Counted from the stretch's first letter, positions 9,575 through 23,200 are shown. The stretch is DNA of 43,679 bases from Laetiporus sulphureus 93-53 (GCF_001632365.1 NW_024468541.1:119005-162683); one strand, 5' to 3'. Numbers and translations: made by a program. Notes: generated from the sequence alone by a model not told the origin.

Positions 9575-9751
9575 CATGTTTTCTCCCAGCCGCTGTAGGG
9601 AGTTGGAGGGGAATAAGAGTGCGGAGTTTAACATTGGCTGAGTCTGACAATTGTGGCTGAAATGTGGCTGAGGTGGCGGGATGAAGCACAATGTCCCACC
9701 CATAGGATGGGGCCCCCCAAAACTCCCGAAAGCGAGATGGGGAGGAGCCTG
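9575..9751 (-). repeat. Right inverted-repeat arm
   Basis: It is the inverted copy of 8874-9050. Beyond its outer end (GGAGGAGCCTG) the similarity stops. Confidence 0.6.
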
Positions 9752-10373
9752 GGAGACGCGGCGGAAAGAACTCGTGATTCAGGGCTTCCGAGGTATAACG
9801 ATAACAGCAGCGGAATAATAGCCATCGGATCACTCACACACGGATTCTCCTCTCTCTAATTGGCTGACAATTAGCACCTTAAAGTTGATTGTCCCCTGTA
9901 AGAGGAGGTACTTAGGTACTTGAGAGGTCAACAAGAAATACCACGGAGAAGTCGTTCCGGAGAGCAATCGGAGTCCCTCATTCGATGCCGGAAAGTCCAG
10001 TCCACCGGCTATTCGTACGTGCAGTCCATCGTGGAAGCTTGGGAAGGTGAACGCGGCCACGTATGTCCGCGAAGAAGTGAGAAGCGATGCTTGGATTGTC
10101 AGTGAGCTCGACTCCAAACGCATGACTTAGAGCCAGTCGTGAGATTAGCGCTTAGCGCTCATCAGCGGCCAACTCAATCGTACCACATAACCATGCTGTA
10201 TTCATCCTGCACACGGAATGATGTGGAAAATGCATCGAACAAATCATGGCCTATCTAATTAATGAATCCTCCTGGATGATACACAATAGACGAACACTTT
10301 CTTATACTTTCCTTGGGGTATATCCCGTCTATTATACAATACTAAAGATATCACATTACGATGTTGTCGACAA
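9752..10373. other. Spacer between the repeat block and the transporter gene
   Basis: No gene is supported. This is where base composition changes from CpG-poor to CpG-rich. The 3' part would hold the transporter's 3' untranslated region and terminator, which I cannot place. Confidence 0.4.
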
Positions 10374-13300
10374 TCACTTCCTTCGGACGATCCGGCTTTT
10401 GAACCAGCCAAATATGCTTCCGCTACGTATGCGGAAGAAATATGTACACAAATACACGCAAGCGGTCTGTCAGCCAATCTGTTAGCCGCTGCCATGGTAT
10501 GAGTATACGAATAGCTCACGTTAAATGCGACATAAACGCAGAAAATGCCAAAGTCACGCCAATGACGCGAATAGTAGATATTGAAGCTGCTCTCAAGAAA
10601 TGCGTCCGTCGTAGCATACGCGCAGTATTGGCATCCACTCGTCGCATTTCCATTGGTGAGGTAGCCGCCAGAGTTCGCAATGAACCCGCCCATGTACTCT
10701 GAGCAAGTCTGTCCCGAAGGAGGTTCCACGATGACCAGCTCGGTCGAAGAACAGCGAATGCTGCTATGGCCGATAACTGCAAATCGGATCAGCAACTGCA
10801 TACGGGAATCCAGCAATGACCATACCTTGGCCAAGAAGGCCTTCTATGAGATACGTAAACGGAGACACGTGGTACATCCACTGCCACCAGCCAAGCTCCC
10901 TGAACGGTTGCATGACACCATTGCTGAACGCCACGTCAGAATCGCCATCAAGACCACTGCGGAAGTAAGTACTCACAAAGAAAGGACGAAGCTGAATAAG
11001 AAGCTGAACAACAACGCGGAGATCTGTGGATTGGGGCACATTGCCGCTACCGCCTACACAGATTTGAGCACGTAGTCGATGAAGCTAGCGTAAGCGACTA
11101 CTTACTTGGCCAATCGTGGTGTAATAAAGCGGGAAGACGACCCCGAGCATGAGATAAGTATATCCCGCACGCCCAGTCGGGAACTCTACGGTCCAGTACC
11201 AACACAGAAAGAACAGAGTGGTTGAAAGCACGTTCCATGGAATCTCCGCGAGAATCTGTGACGTGATCAGCGTCGTCCAACCATACATTCGGCTATGGCA
11301 TTCGCGGATCTCGTAGATGCTGCGCATTTCCATGAACGGAACCTGCAACTGGTTTGCCAGAGCTGTACAGGTGATCGTAGACATAAAGATCGCCTGAAGA
11401 GAATTCAGCCACAGCACTGAAACACCAGAATATGCTACGTACGAAAAGCTTGTTCTGTGTCCCCTGGATGCTGTCTTTAGCTTTAAAGAATGTAAACCCA
11501 ATGAGCAGGCCGCCCGCGATAGAGACCATAAATTTGGACATCATATATGGCAAATTGCGCCAATGGGCCTGAGTATCTCGTTGCAGCAGCAGCGTCACTT
11601 GATACCACCATGATGTGTGGTATGCACCCCGGGTGATTGCTGCCACGGGTGGACGCTTACGACCTTCGGAGTGTATGTCTCCAAGTTCGTGCGTCAGTTC
11701 CCGTGACTCCTGCGACTTCTTCCAAACATCATACCAGTCGACCTCCGAGGTCGCTGTCGCACCAGCACCGATGACGTCGAGAATATATTCAGCGCTGGAC
11801 AGTCAGTGAGTAAAATACAGACAAGGAAGCACAGCAAACTGACGGATTCTCGGTAGGACCACAAGGTCGTGCTCCATGACTTTCAAAGTAGCTGATCAGA
11901 GTGGAAGACTTGTGACCTACGTCTCCAAAATACACTGTCTGACCGCCCTTGCGCAGAAGTAACAGCTTGTCAAAGATCTCGAACAACTCAGCCGACGGTT
12001 GATGGATTCTAAGCAGGAATCACGAGACTGTCAGTACCAATCTCATACGCAGAATGTCAGAAGTTCGTACGTGCACACGATCGACTGTCCGCCACTCGCA
12101 AGACTTCGCAAGAAGCACACAATGGCCCATGCACTCTGCGAGTCCAGACCCGATGTCGGCTCATCCAAGAAGATAAGCGACGGCTTCGCGACGAGCTCGA
12201 CACCAATTGTCGTGCGCTTGCGTTGTTCGACGCCAAGCGATCCGACAACAGCGTCCGCATGATCTTCCAAGCCGCACATCTTCAGACACTTGTCGACGTA
12301 CGCCTCCTTCTCCGCCATCGGAACGGATGCAGGCTGACGTAGCCTCGCAGAGAATAACAGAGCCTCCCGGACGGTACAATACGGAAGATGCGTATCAAGC
12401 TGTTGACAATAGCCACTACGACAGTTGCAACGCAATTAGTAACGGATCGACAGCATTGATCTTGTAAAGACCGTGACTCACGTCTGTGCATCAAAATCCT
12501 CGGGTAGAGGCTGTCCATTCATGAACCGATTACCAGTAACGATGCCACCCGCTGTACGTTCAGACAGTGCGTTCAACAACGTTGTCTTGCCGGCGCCCGA
12601 TTCACCGATCAACGCAGTCAATTTACCAGGAGCTACGTATCCTGACACATTTTCAAGCAGCACGCGCCGCTCGTGGCCAACGGGAACGATATATGTGAGA
12701 TTCTCGAACGAAAACGTGTCGAGCTGCCGAGCGATCTTCTTCATCTCCTGCTGCGTATCCACGTTGTCCGCATCTATTCCATGCTGTGTTGATCCGCCGT
12801 CGCTGCTACGGCTCATTTGTTTCTCTTCGTCGGCAGCAGACCCCTGTCGAACGAGATGCAGCTTTGCGCCGCGCTTATAGACCGTGACAGTAGTAGCGCC
12901 CGCTACGCCAGTGTTGACTTCGGTGAGGGTGAGAAGGATGGTGACGAACCCTACGCCGAAGACTATGATAATGCCGAAATTCTATCGTAGAAATGCATCA
13001 ATCGTCATGCCCAAATCCTTCTCGAAAGAGACAACACACACCCTCCACAAGTGATCATAGTAGTACCCAAATGACTCTTCAATATACCGCATACCGTTGA
13101 CGTATGCTTGGCCGGACTGTGAGCCGACGGTGGTACACACCTGGTTCGCAAGAGACACGTTCTGGTATCCGGGGCCCGACGGAACGAGTGACGCACATAG
13201 ACCCTCCAGCGTGTGGAATTCATTCACCACCATCGACTCGAACCCATATTTCAACGGCTGATGAGGGTGGCCGAGGTCAGTACAGGCTGGAACCGCAGGT

Positions 13301-15818
13301 TATTATTTGACGTGGAACTCACATTAACGTAAGTGAGCCACCGCAGCGCACCAATCATCGATGGTTGAGGGATCGAGTAGCCGGTATAGAGTGTCAGAAT
13401 AAGCACCGAGATACCCGCGACGGCTTGTGCCGGCGCTGCGCTCCGAAATGCCGCTGCGATCGCGCGGAACCACGCCTTCATCGTGATTGTCATCGAGAAC
13501 ACTATCAAAAGGAAGATACTGCATGTAAGCCACCGCGAGACAGCGATTATCGGTATCAGTCTGTATTCCAAACAAAGGGGGGGAACACACACAAGAATTG
13601 CCCCGCAGACTGCTGGAGGCGGACTAAGAAGTACAAGATAATGGAGAAAAGGATAAGTGTCACGGCGGTCGTAGGCACATCGACGAGGGTGAGGGCCAGT
13701 GCCTCAACAAACGGATGGTACATTGCAGCCTTGAAATGCCGCAGTACAATTGGACGCTGACTGAAAAGGGCAGCGATCTCTGCCATTGATGTCAGTGCCG
13801 CGAAGAGGAGCGCGCTGCAAGCTAGGTAAGCGCATACTTCATAACAAGCACGGACACAGAACACAGGACCGTACATGAGAACCAGCACTCACAAGAACAG
13901 AACACCTCCGCGCGAGAAGAACGTCTGCGTTGTGTCGCTCAGCTTCAGGAAAATTGTGCCCACGATCACAGCTTGGACGACGAAGAGTGCGAGCTGTATG
14001 ACCTGAGTACTAATTGCACCCTTCACGATCTGCAGCCTCCGCAGCATCAGAGCACGCGCCTGCATAGGGATCGAGGTGATAAATGCGCTGCGCTGTGGCA
14101 TTGTTCGCGCGTGCTCTGCCGCGCTGCTAGTACGGTATGACTCCATACGCTCCGGACTAGCCGCAACTTCCGCGCGATACGCCTTTATGTCGTCCTTGTT
14201 CAAGCTTCCGAACTCGCTCTCCCTAAAGCATTGTGCAAAATCATCTGGTGTGCGTGGGGCGCGAAAGTGGTAGCCTGGACGCACGCGTCGCCATGCGGGA
14301 TCGGTGATGGCGACTAGGAAGTCGGCCGTGGTCTGTCGGTTCGCAGGGCTAAAGCCAAGATCATTGAAGTACTGTCGAGCGCGGTTCGCGGGTCCAAAGT
14401 ATATCATTTTGCCAGAGTGAATGACGCAGACCTTGTCGAACAGCTCGTAGAGCGACTCGCCGGCTTGGTATATAGAAACGATGGATGTCATGTGAGCGAT
14501 ATCAGTCGCGAGCCGGAGGGCGCGTACAAATTCAAGGGCGGTAGAGGCACTATGAGCGGTATCTCAGTGACGAGAGTCAGATGCTGGGGATGTGCAGACT
14601 CACTCAAGCCCTCGCGTGGAACTGAAAGAGGAAATGAACGTTTCAGCAAGCGACACAAATGACTGAAAGGCATCACGCACTTGTCCCACGATGTCAACAA
14701 GCTCCTGGTCGCGAGCACCTCGCTTATCGACACCCGCTTCTTCTCTCCACCACTCACTCCTCGAACGCTCGCATCGCCAACAAGCGTGTTCTCCACATGT
14801 TTGAGCCCAAATACGGTCAACAGCACGTCGATCAGTGCGAGACGGTGCTGTGCGCGGGAACCTTCGATGCGATTATGCGGCGTGCGTGTTTTGGCGGCGA
14901 AGTCGAGCGTCTCGCGCACGGTTAGGGTGGGAAAGTGCACGTCATCTTCGGGCACGTACTGAACGTCGCCGCGATAATGTGCGTGGACGTCCTTTGGCGT
15001 GAACGCATCGTAACGCACGTCACCGTATACGGCGTGGAATTCCTCCCGCTGGTTGGCGAGCACCTTAAGAAGCGTACTACAACCTGCGCCTGGGCAACCG
15101 AGCACCACTGTGGACTGAGCATGAGGCGTGAGCTGGAAATCGCCAGTTTGGATGGACTTACGCAGCATCTCTCCCGGACGCACACATCCCTCAAACCCGC
15201 TGAGGATATCTCGTACAGGAGGGTGGCGTAGCTCTCTAAACTTGTCGACCAACTGGAGGGGATTGAGCACAGACCCGAGCGTCTGCTGGTATGTCATGGA
15301 CGCGCCCAGGCCGACGACCCGCAGGTCTTCAAATATGACGCCAAGTTGTCTCATTACGATATCTGCCTGATCAAGCCTGAATAACGGTGAGGACTGGAAA
15401 TCAGGTAAACATAATGCGAAGGGTACCTCTGAACGATAGTTTTAAGGGTCTTCTCCATATCAAAAGGGACATCATTGGGCACAAGAGTAAAGTCGGAGGT
15501 CGTCTCCGAATGAGCTCGGAGGGTGCGCAAAAAGCGAGAAAGATGGCGATTGCGAGGCAGTCTCGCAACTTTGTCGTGTTCGCCCTGCGTGGCTGGTAAA
15601 CATGCTCGAGACAGTCTATGTCGTAGCTCCCGCACACCCAAGGGGTCGAAGAAGTGTACGCTGACACGCCTCGCACGGGTGCATGGCCGAGTGAGCGGCT
15701 CAGCTAAGTCGGTCGATGGTTGCTCACTGTGGGTTTCAGAAGTCGGATTTGGTGACGCCGAAATGTCAGGGGCATGGTCGTGCTCTTCGCCACTATCGGC
15801 TTGCGGATAAACATCCAT
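10374..15818 (-). CDS. PDR-type ABC transporter (ABCG full transporter)
   Basis: It is predicted to pump drugs, sterol-like or other hydrophobic compounds out across the plasma membrane using ATP. I could follow 16 exons in frame from ATG at 15818 to TGA at 10374-10376, giving about 1,500 residues, normal for the family. The order is NBD1-TMD1-NBD2-TMD2. NBD1 has the fungal degenerate Walker [10 protein letters not shown] (Cys for Lys), signature [13 protein letters not shown] and, after splicing two short introns, the Walker B region TRGLDAST. NBD2 has canonical GESGAGKTT, signature [25 protein letters not shown] and the switch [13 protein letters not shown]2 ends with the PDR C-terminal block ([34 protein letters not shown]). 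Intron 1 is 15377-15426. All joints keep frame, so the gene looks intact. It lies next to two flavin monooxygenases. Confidence 0.93.
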
Positions 15819-17119
15819 AGTGGGAGCTCCTGCTAAAAAGTGGGGAATGTAACAAGGGTATTTGGTTGGAAATGCGGGGCACCATTCTTATATGCCGCTC
15901 AACGGAGGGAGCAGCTGAGGCGCGAAGCGCGGAAGTGAGTGCGGCCAGTCGTGCTCGGGACCTGGCTGCATTGTGCGCAGTGACGTGCAAGCGCCAGCAC
16001 GCCTGGGCCGTCGGGGCGGGTGACGCGTGCGAAATCACGTAGATACCCCCTGCCCCTGTCGAGGCCGGAACGGGTGTACCGATGACTCATATCTGCTGAT
16101 GAGCGCGTCACTACGATAGATACATGCAAAGCGATATGCATACCAGTTGGTGTGGGGAGATACACCAGATGACTCCACACTACGTTATACTCCTTTGCAG
16201 TTATTCAAGATCCGGGGCCGTGTATGCGGAGGACGTCAGCACGACACTCGACAGCACTAGAGATATACCGTATCTCGTTCAACAACGGAAGGCCACGCCG
16301 GTGGTTGCATGCAGGACGACGAGGAGGGAAGGAAGGGGGGCTTTGTTTGAATCCGTCGCGAGAGAGTGCCTTTTATGATGGGGAAGAAGTGGAGATGCGC
16401 GTTTCACAGGAACGAAAGCAACGAAGCGCTGGATGTGACAATCGAGTGTGAGTCTGGAAAAGGGAACCCTTCTGCCATGTATGGTAGGAGAAAGCGGTCA
16501 CTGCGTCAGACAGACGTCATATCTGCAGCTTCTCGTTGCCGGAGGTTCCATGGCCTAGGGGATCCGTCTTGCACATGACGTCATCCGCTGTGCGCGAATA
16601 TCTGATGGGGTAAACTCCTTTGTTAGGTGAGATGACAGCCAACCGCAGAAATTGCATCTCGCGCCAGTCCGTCGTCCCATCTTTCGGTGCCTAGCTTCTT
16701 CAGCGAACAGGCAGAGCCGAAATCAGTAGTAGAACGGCATATATGATACTGCTGCAACGGGCCGCGGCAGCAAATGGAGATGCGTCGATAAATAAAATGG
16801 GCGCTTCGATACCGGAGAAAGCCGAATCTAACCTGCTGGGTGCCCGGGATTGGTGGCCACACCTTCAACGGATCGCAGGCAATTTCCATTCTTAGCACCC
16901 CACTGGCCACGTGCGGCTTGCACTTCAAAAAATAGCTGTAGGAATCGGGCTCTATCCAGATTGGGAAGGCACGCGTGCCAGATGTATAGCCTGTACATGA
17001 ACTCTGTCACCTTGCAATGGGCGCGCTTTTGCTGCTCAAAAAGGTTTGCCGGGGCCGAAATAAATTCACAGCTAGAGAAGAACACCACAATCATTCTGCG
17101 CATCGTCAATGAAATAGTT
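15819..17119. other. Intergenic region upstream of the transporter
   Basis: No further gene is supported. It should contain the transporter promoter (minus strand, next to 15818) and the 3' end of monooxygenase copy 1. The frames at 16366-16578 and nearby lack any recognisable motif. Confidence 0.45.
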
Positions 17120-18959
17120 TTACAAGTCATACTCATCCGGAAAGACCGCCGCTGACACTGGCTGGTGCCCATCCTCCTCCCACTTCCTNNNNNNNNNNNN
17201 NNNNNNNNNNNNNNNNNNNNNNNNNNNNNNNNNNNNNNNNNNNNNNNNNNNNNNNNNNNNNNNNNNNNNNNNNNNNNNNNNNNNNNNNCCCACTTCCTCT
17301 GCCACTCCGCCAGCCTCCTCAACAAATCGGCCCACTCATCCTCCGTACGCACGTTCCGCAGCCACTCGTCCTCTTCACCAAGACTCCGCACACGCTGCCA
17401 GCCGCGGTAGATCAGCGGGCCCTCCTGCCTGCCCATCCGGCGCCACTGCTCGACATACTTCTGCCCGTCATCCGGGAGTGCCCCGTGCTTCTTCAGGTAC
17501 TCCACGAGGTCATCCTGATATGTCTGCGCCTCGTTGTCATTCTGCAGACGATGCCCAACGAAGTACGGGTCGAAGCCCTGCGCGCGGAGGGCCTCCTCGC
17601 GCGCGACCAGCTCTGCTAGCATCTCTTCACGTGGAGGCAGGAGAGACTCGTTCGCGAACGCGTGCGCGATGAACATGCCCTGCGCATAGTCTGACGGACA
17701 GTTGGCGATGAGCACAGGGAGCCCGATGAAGGTAAGCGCCGTAGGTGGGACTGCCGGCGCGAGGCTGAATATGTGCCGGTACAGAGGGAAGATGTAACGC
17801 AGGTTGGTGACGGGATACTGCGCGGTAGTCGAGGTCTCCCGCGTATTTGGGTTCGTGACCAATGTCGAAGCATGCGGCGCGGTGAGGAACGGAATGCGGA
17901 ACTCGTAACCCGTTGCAAGAATCACTGTGTCAACCTCTTCGACTACTGTGCCGTCAATGAAGACGATGGTGTCCGAGGTGAAGTACGCGATCTCTGGTTT
18001 CTCGATGACGTCCGCGCCGGGAGTGGTGGTTTTGTTTTCCCTGACAGATTGATAGACCTATCGGTGCCACGTGTTGAACTCACTTGGCGATGGGACGCTC
18101 GCAAAGACACACTCACCACCCTGGCTAACGGGCCCACTTGCAGAGCGATATCCCGTCCGCTTGCCCCCGTCCCGACAAGGACGACGCTCTGGTTCGCATA
18201 ATCCTTCGGGTGGCGGTAGTATATCGAGTGCACGATCTGCCGCTTCGGAGAGCCAGCGCGCGAATTGGCTAACCAGTCGTCCGTGCCATTCCACGTCGGT
18301 ATGTGCGGGTAGTGGTTGTGTCCAGTGGCGACGACGAGATGATCGAAGGTCCGTTTGAGCACGACCTCCTCGCCCGAGTCCGCATCCGGCGAGGGCGAGT
18401 GAACCTCTACGTGCCAGTCGCCAAAATCGTCATGTCCGTGCCACTGTGTTGAGACAACGGTATGGTTCAGCCTGATATGCGGCGTCAAGTCGAACCGTTT
18501 TGCGAAGTCCTCATGGTATTGTAGGACGGCCTTCCACGATGGGAACAGCGACGTTCCCGGCGGAAAGGGAACATGAGGATAGGTCATAGTGGGATTTGCT
18601 GTATTGGTAATGAGAAGAGGATAGACTGGCGACTCTGGAAGCTCTGGAGGGTCGGGTTCAGGCCCTGGGGCGTCAGCGAGCCACAATCCACCGACGTCAC
18701 GATGCTGCTCGTAGAGCACCACTTCCCAGTTCGCATTAATATCCGACGCGACATCCAAGATCGTCTTGAGCGCTGCTAGACCACCACTGCCTGCTCCCAC
18801 GATGGCGATTGACTTTGTCGCGCCGCTCGGGGCGTGCATGAACTGTTGGTGATTGAGGTCGTGGACAGAGACCAGAGATGGGAATTGAGGCACATCCCAC
18901 AGTCGTAGGCGTAGCAGCGATGACGCTGCATGCACAGCGTACAGCAAGGTCGACAGCAT
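17120..18959 (-). CDS. Flavin-containing monooxygenase, copy 1 (with assembly gap)
   Basis: It is predicted to use FAD, NADPH and O2 to oxygenate a nitrogen-, sulfur- or carbonyl-type substrate. Exon 1 (18117-18959) and exon 2 (17120-18057) are joined across a 59-nt intron. Motifs in order are a hydrophobic N-terminal segment (residues about 1-20), the FAD fold GAGSGGLAALK (near 50), VVLYEQHRDVGGLW, the FMO-type HSIYYRHP region, the NADPH fold VLVGTGASGRD and ATGYEFR. The C-terminus ends DEYDL. A run of 100 N lies inside the last part, in the codons for ...WQRKW. Dropping the N run and one copy of the flanking 10-bp repeat gives about 556 residues, almost the same as copy 2 (555). The substrate is unknown. 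Confidence 0.88.
17189..17288. other. Assembly gap, exactly 100 N
   Basis: The bases on both sides are the same 10-mer, CCCACTTCCT (17179-17188 and 17289-17298). That is what remains when two contigs overlapping by 10 bp are joined with a fixed-size placeholder. Confidence 0.9.
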
Positions 18960-20280
18960 GATGGTAGAGGGTGCAGAGAGCAGCGGCCATAAACAAGCAC
19001 CGGAATTGAGTGTTTGTAGACACGCTCGGCACAGCGAAGCTCATGCCGTGCACGAATGAGGACAATCAGTGCTTCCGGATCACGCTGATGAGAAGTTGTA
19101 TTGCGTAAAAGAGGCGAAGAGCTTCTATTCTGAGATGAATCGCTCCTGTGTGCCAAGATGTGTTGATAGCTGAGTGGATTCCTTGTCGTGGCACAGAATA
19201 CTGGATATCCTCACCTGCAAGCTCCATCTATTGTCAAGACGGACAACCGAACATGACTGAGTCATTTCTGGCTTTCACATACCGGAGGCAAAACGTTCCT
19301 GCGTGTACGCTTCGCACGCAACCGTAGACGCTGCAGCAGTCAAAGGATCCTCGAACGTCGCAAACTTGACTGCTTGCGCGTAATCACTTGCGAGCACGCA
19401 ATAGGTCTCGGTCTGCTGACAGTCATAGCGTCTATCTCATAAACATCCCACGCTCATCTTGCTGGATAGCGAGCAAGATTGCCACAAGTGTCCACTGTCG
19501 GTGCGTCGGCCACGGAGCGGGTAGAATTCACCGAATTAGCGCTCGTCTGGGTTGCGGAAACAGTGGCCGAGCCGCAAGCGGCTCGTCACAGATGCGATCC
19601 TACCCAGCCGACACCAGATTACGGCAGGTCTGAGGGCGGCGGCTAACGTTCAAATAAACATGTATCCCTCTCACAATTATGGATCTGGTTCATGCAGGGA
19701 TATATAGGTTCTGCTTAGGACACTCGCGTCATCCATCACAACAGTGAGTCAATCCCGCAAGGACCCCCAGGTTCACAATGACGCACTAGCGTTATTAGTG
19801 ACTGTCAGTCCGACATCTATGAAATAGTATGGATTGCTACTACGCAAAATGCAGGCGTTGCTATGAGCACTGGCATTTAGGGGACAATGAATCTCTTCCA
19901 ACGTCTGGATAATCACAATGTAGCCTCCAGTGCCGACTGCAACATCACAGAACATGAGGGCAATCCTATTCAACCACGATGGCAATGAGAAAATGGATAT
20001 TTAGTGATTGACAAAACAGTGGCTGACGAGAAACCACTGCATTGCCTCGCCTACGACCGCTCGACAGCAGCTCTGCTAAAGCTCGATCGGTGTACTAGAG
20101 TCGATAGGTGCCCCGAGCGTGTCATACATCGTTGACGGAGATAATAGGGAGTTTATGAGACGCTCGCGGATGAATGGCCTGTGCGAACGCCTTTTTTCGT
20201 ATACATCTGCCCATCGACAACGAATCTCAGTGACGACATGCAAGCAAGGCATATAAGATATGTACTTCTAGCTCCTTGCA
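18960..20280. other. Intergenic region upstream of monooxygenase copy 1
   Basis: No gene is supported. The start-proximal part should hold the minus-strand promoter of copy 1. A sequence close to GCGTGTCTACAA, just upstream of its start, also occurs upstream of copy 2. A plus-strand TATATAGG at about 19700 has no visible gene. Confidence 0.45.
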
Positions 20281-23200
20281 CTATGATTCAAATCCCTTCC
20301 ACTCGTCAAACTGTGCGGTGGGGTTATCCTCTTGCTTTGCTCGTCGGCCTCGTTTTTTCGTACCAATTAAATCACTTCCTGCTTCAATTCTCTTCAAGCC
20401 GACCATTGTTTCATTATCTGGGCATTCCCAATCAAAGGGGAAAGCGCGGAATTTTGAGATATACGTACATTCGCCAGCAAGCAGCTGATCAGCTATCGGG
20501 ACGCTGCCCGACGTGATATACCGCGTCGAGATACCCCGAGCAACTAGAGGCTGCGCCAGGAGGCCCTTCAGCTCTGCCTTCATGGCGCTGACCTTTGTTG
20601 ATATGGACCTTCGCTTCTGTTTCGACGGCGCACCTCGTTGTTCATTTTCAATAGAACTGGAAACCAAACTTGTCAGCTGAAGGTGCATGAGAATCCGACA
20701 ATCGATGCATACCTTTCCATATCAGAGTCTAGATCGATCTCCATAGCCTCCGCAGCTTCTCTCAGCCAATTCTTGTCATGCTTCTCCTTCTTCTCCTTAT
20801 GCTGCGAAATGTCAATCTGACGAGCGAGCTGCACACGCGCTTTGAGCTTGTCCAACATGTATAGTTCTACGGGCATCTCCTGCACCTCATCCACCTCTAC
20901 GCCAGTGGATCGCGACTCTCAGTACCAGTATTAAATGAGCACAGATTGAGACACACATACGTCTTCCCAAACTTCCAAATAGTGCCTTTACGACTCGCCG
21001 CTCGTCCGGGGCGCACATGAGCAAACTGAAGCCGCGACGCATGGCACGCGCTGTTCGTCCATTCCGATGCACGTACGCATCTGCCGTACGTGGCACTTGA
21101 TAGTGAATGACGTGGTCAACCGCAGGGATATCCAGTCCACGCGCTGCCACATCCGTAGCAAGTAACACCGCTCGCGGGTTCGACTTGAATCTGTGACGAG
21201 GCGGGGAGAAGATTAGCCACGTAGGTAGGTGCTGCATAATTAGGAGAGGCCGATACTGACCGGTCGAGATTCTTGAGTCGCTGCCGTTGCTCAAGCTGCG
21301 AGTGAAGAGCGTACGCAGGAATCTGAAGCAACTCCATGATGGGTAGCAGTCGACGAATACCATCGATCGATGAGAGGAAGACTAGAGTGCGTCCGGGGTA
21401 CCGCAGTAAAACGTAGTACAGATAGGCATCCTGGATTGATTACGTGTCAAATTCGATGTACACATGTCGAATCTCTTCACTCACCTTATCATTTGTGAGG
21501 CATTCCACCCTGCTCTCTTTCAAAGTCGCCACCACGCCGCCTGCCGGACTGATATCAATCACTGCAGGCTCGGAATCGCGAAAATCGAGTTTCAGTAGTA
21601 AGTCATCTGGACGTAGGAATAATCGTGTTGGTCAGACTATAATGCTGGATCGTAAGGCTATCAAACATCCTCCTCACCAAGTGCCGAACCTCCTTTCTTG
21701 GCTTTCCACGATCGGCCACGTCGCTTGAGGTTACGCTGCAGATCCTTACTAAGTGTAGCTGAGAAGACAAATGTCTGCATCTCTCCTGCTTTCACGCCTT
21801 CCTTGCTTTCCTCTTCCTCTTCTGCTACCAACGGAGGTTCCGCTTCAAATTCGGACTCTACCGCATCTTCCCTATTAGGCGGATCAATAACATTGTCTCG
21901 ACACGTCTGAGCTTCGAACGCACTTTGCCTGACGCAGAGTCAGCCTAAGAATGTTATCCATCTCGGCGAAATGGCCAGTCTCGATCATTCTGTCGGCTTC
22001 ATCTAGTACAAGAAAGCGCAAATGCTCAATCTGGCCCGCAAGTTCATCATCCTGAAAAGGTGCGATCAACAGCATGAGAATGCATTCCGAGAAGACGATA
22101 GATGGAGAAATGTTGCCAAGTCTGACATACCTCCTGTATAATGTCCCACAGTCGACCTGGGGTCGCGACAAGCACATCGGCACCGCGTGAGAGAATTCGC
22201 CGTTGTTTCTGAAGGGACATGCCGCCGACGACGGCCGCGACGCTGACAAGCGGCCTACCATTCAGCTTGGGGGCTGACGGTGCGCTAGTCTTCTCTTTCT
22301 CTTTCCCTTTCCCTTTTACCTTGGAATACTTCTCAGAAGCAATTACATCTTTTGTCTGTGGATTATCGTTGTCGACAGCAGTTCCAAAAGGTAAACTGGC
22401 AGCGCTCAAGCACGCATTCAGATGGGAGGAGACCTGCAATGCTAATTCGCGGGTTGGTGCGAGGATCAGAGCACGAACTGGCCTACGTTGCTTGGAAGTC
22501 GGTTCATGCGAAGAAGCGTGCGCCAGGAGATGGTGCAGAATGGGCAGTCCATATGCAAGGGTCTTGCCGGAACCCTGAACGAAAACATGAGACCCACAGG
22601 TATTTCTCGTTTATTTAGCACTCAACATACCGTTTCTGCCACACCTACTATATCTTTGCCTTTCATGGCAAGCGGAAGTGTTTCCGATTGTATGGGTGTG
22701 GGATCAGTGAAGCGTTGTGCATAGAGAGCACGCCGAAGTTGAGGATGTAACGTGAAGCGATGCCATTTTGGAAGCATCTTCGTTGCTGTTTCACTAAAAT
22801 TATGTACACTCATTGAATTATGAACCGATGCTCTCACAATCGAAGGGTGTATCCTTCTCGGATTGAGATGGGTCTGCGACCGCTTCCTCTGCAGGTGCAG
22901 AAGACGATCCTGCGACAGCTTGATCTTGTTCAATACCACCCAAGGCCTGCTGGTCGTCTTCATCTTCTATCTCATCAGGAGAGGCTTTCTGTCCCAACAT
23001 CTACGGACAGTTCTAGACGCACTGCTACGAAGGATGTCCTTGCATGACTCACATTGAATCGGACCACTTTACCCGCATCCGTCTCCTCGTATACTACCTC
23101 TACATTGTCCACCTCCTCCAATTCCAAAAGCCCATCAAACGCATCCCCGAGGCCAACCTCTCGCGGACGAGATGAAGCCTTCCAAGGGAGTTGGTCTGTA

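Larger units (their letters stand above)
8874..9751. mobile_element. Element with about 177-bp terminal inverted repeats
   Basis: The arms 8874-9050 and 9575-9751 are inverted copies of each other. The outer ends share CAGGCTCCTCCCCATCTCG, and the inner ends share GGCTGGGAGAAAACATGTG. The middle parts are more diverged. They enclose about 520 bp that includes a DUF6589-like coding scrap. The form is that of a non-autonomous DNA element or fold-back element. I found no clear target duplication, so two independently inserted repeats in opposite orientation remain possible. Confidence 0.55.

Noticed and set aside
14488..14680. Apparent loss of the Walker B region of transporter NBD1
   Set aside because: Two short introns with a tiny exon between them give the expected TRGLDAST sequence in frame.
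21880..21960. Apparent frameshift in the MAK5 helicase after LRLTLRQ
   Set aside because: A 52-nt intron with donor GTGCGT and acceptor TAATAG restores the frame, so it is splicing and not damage.
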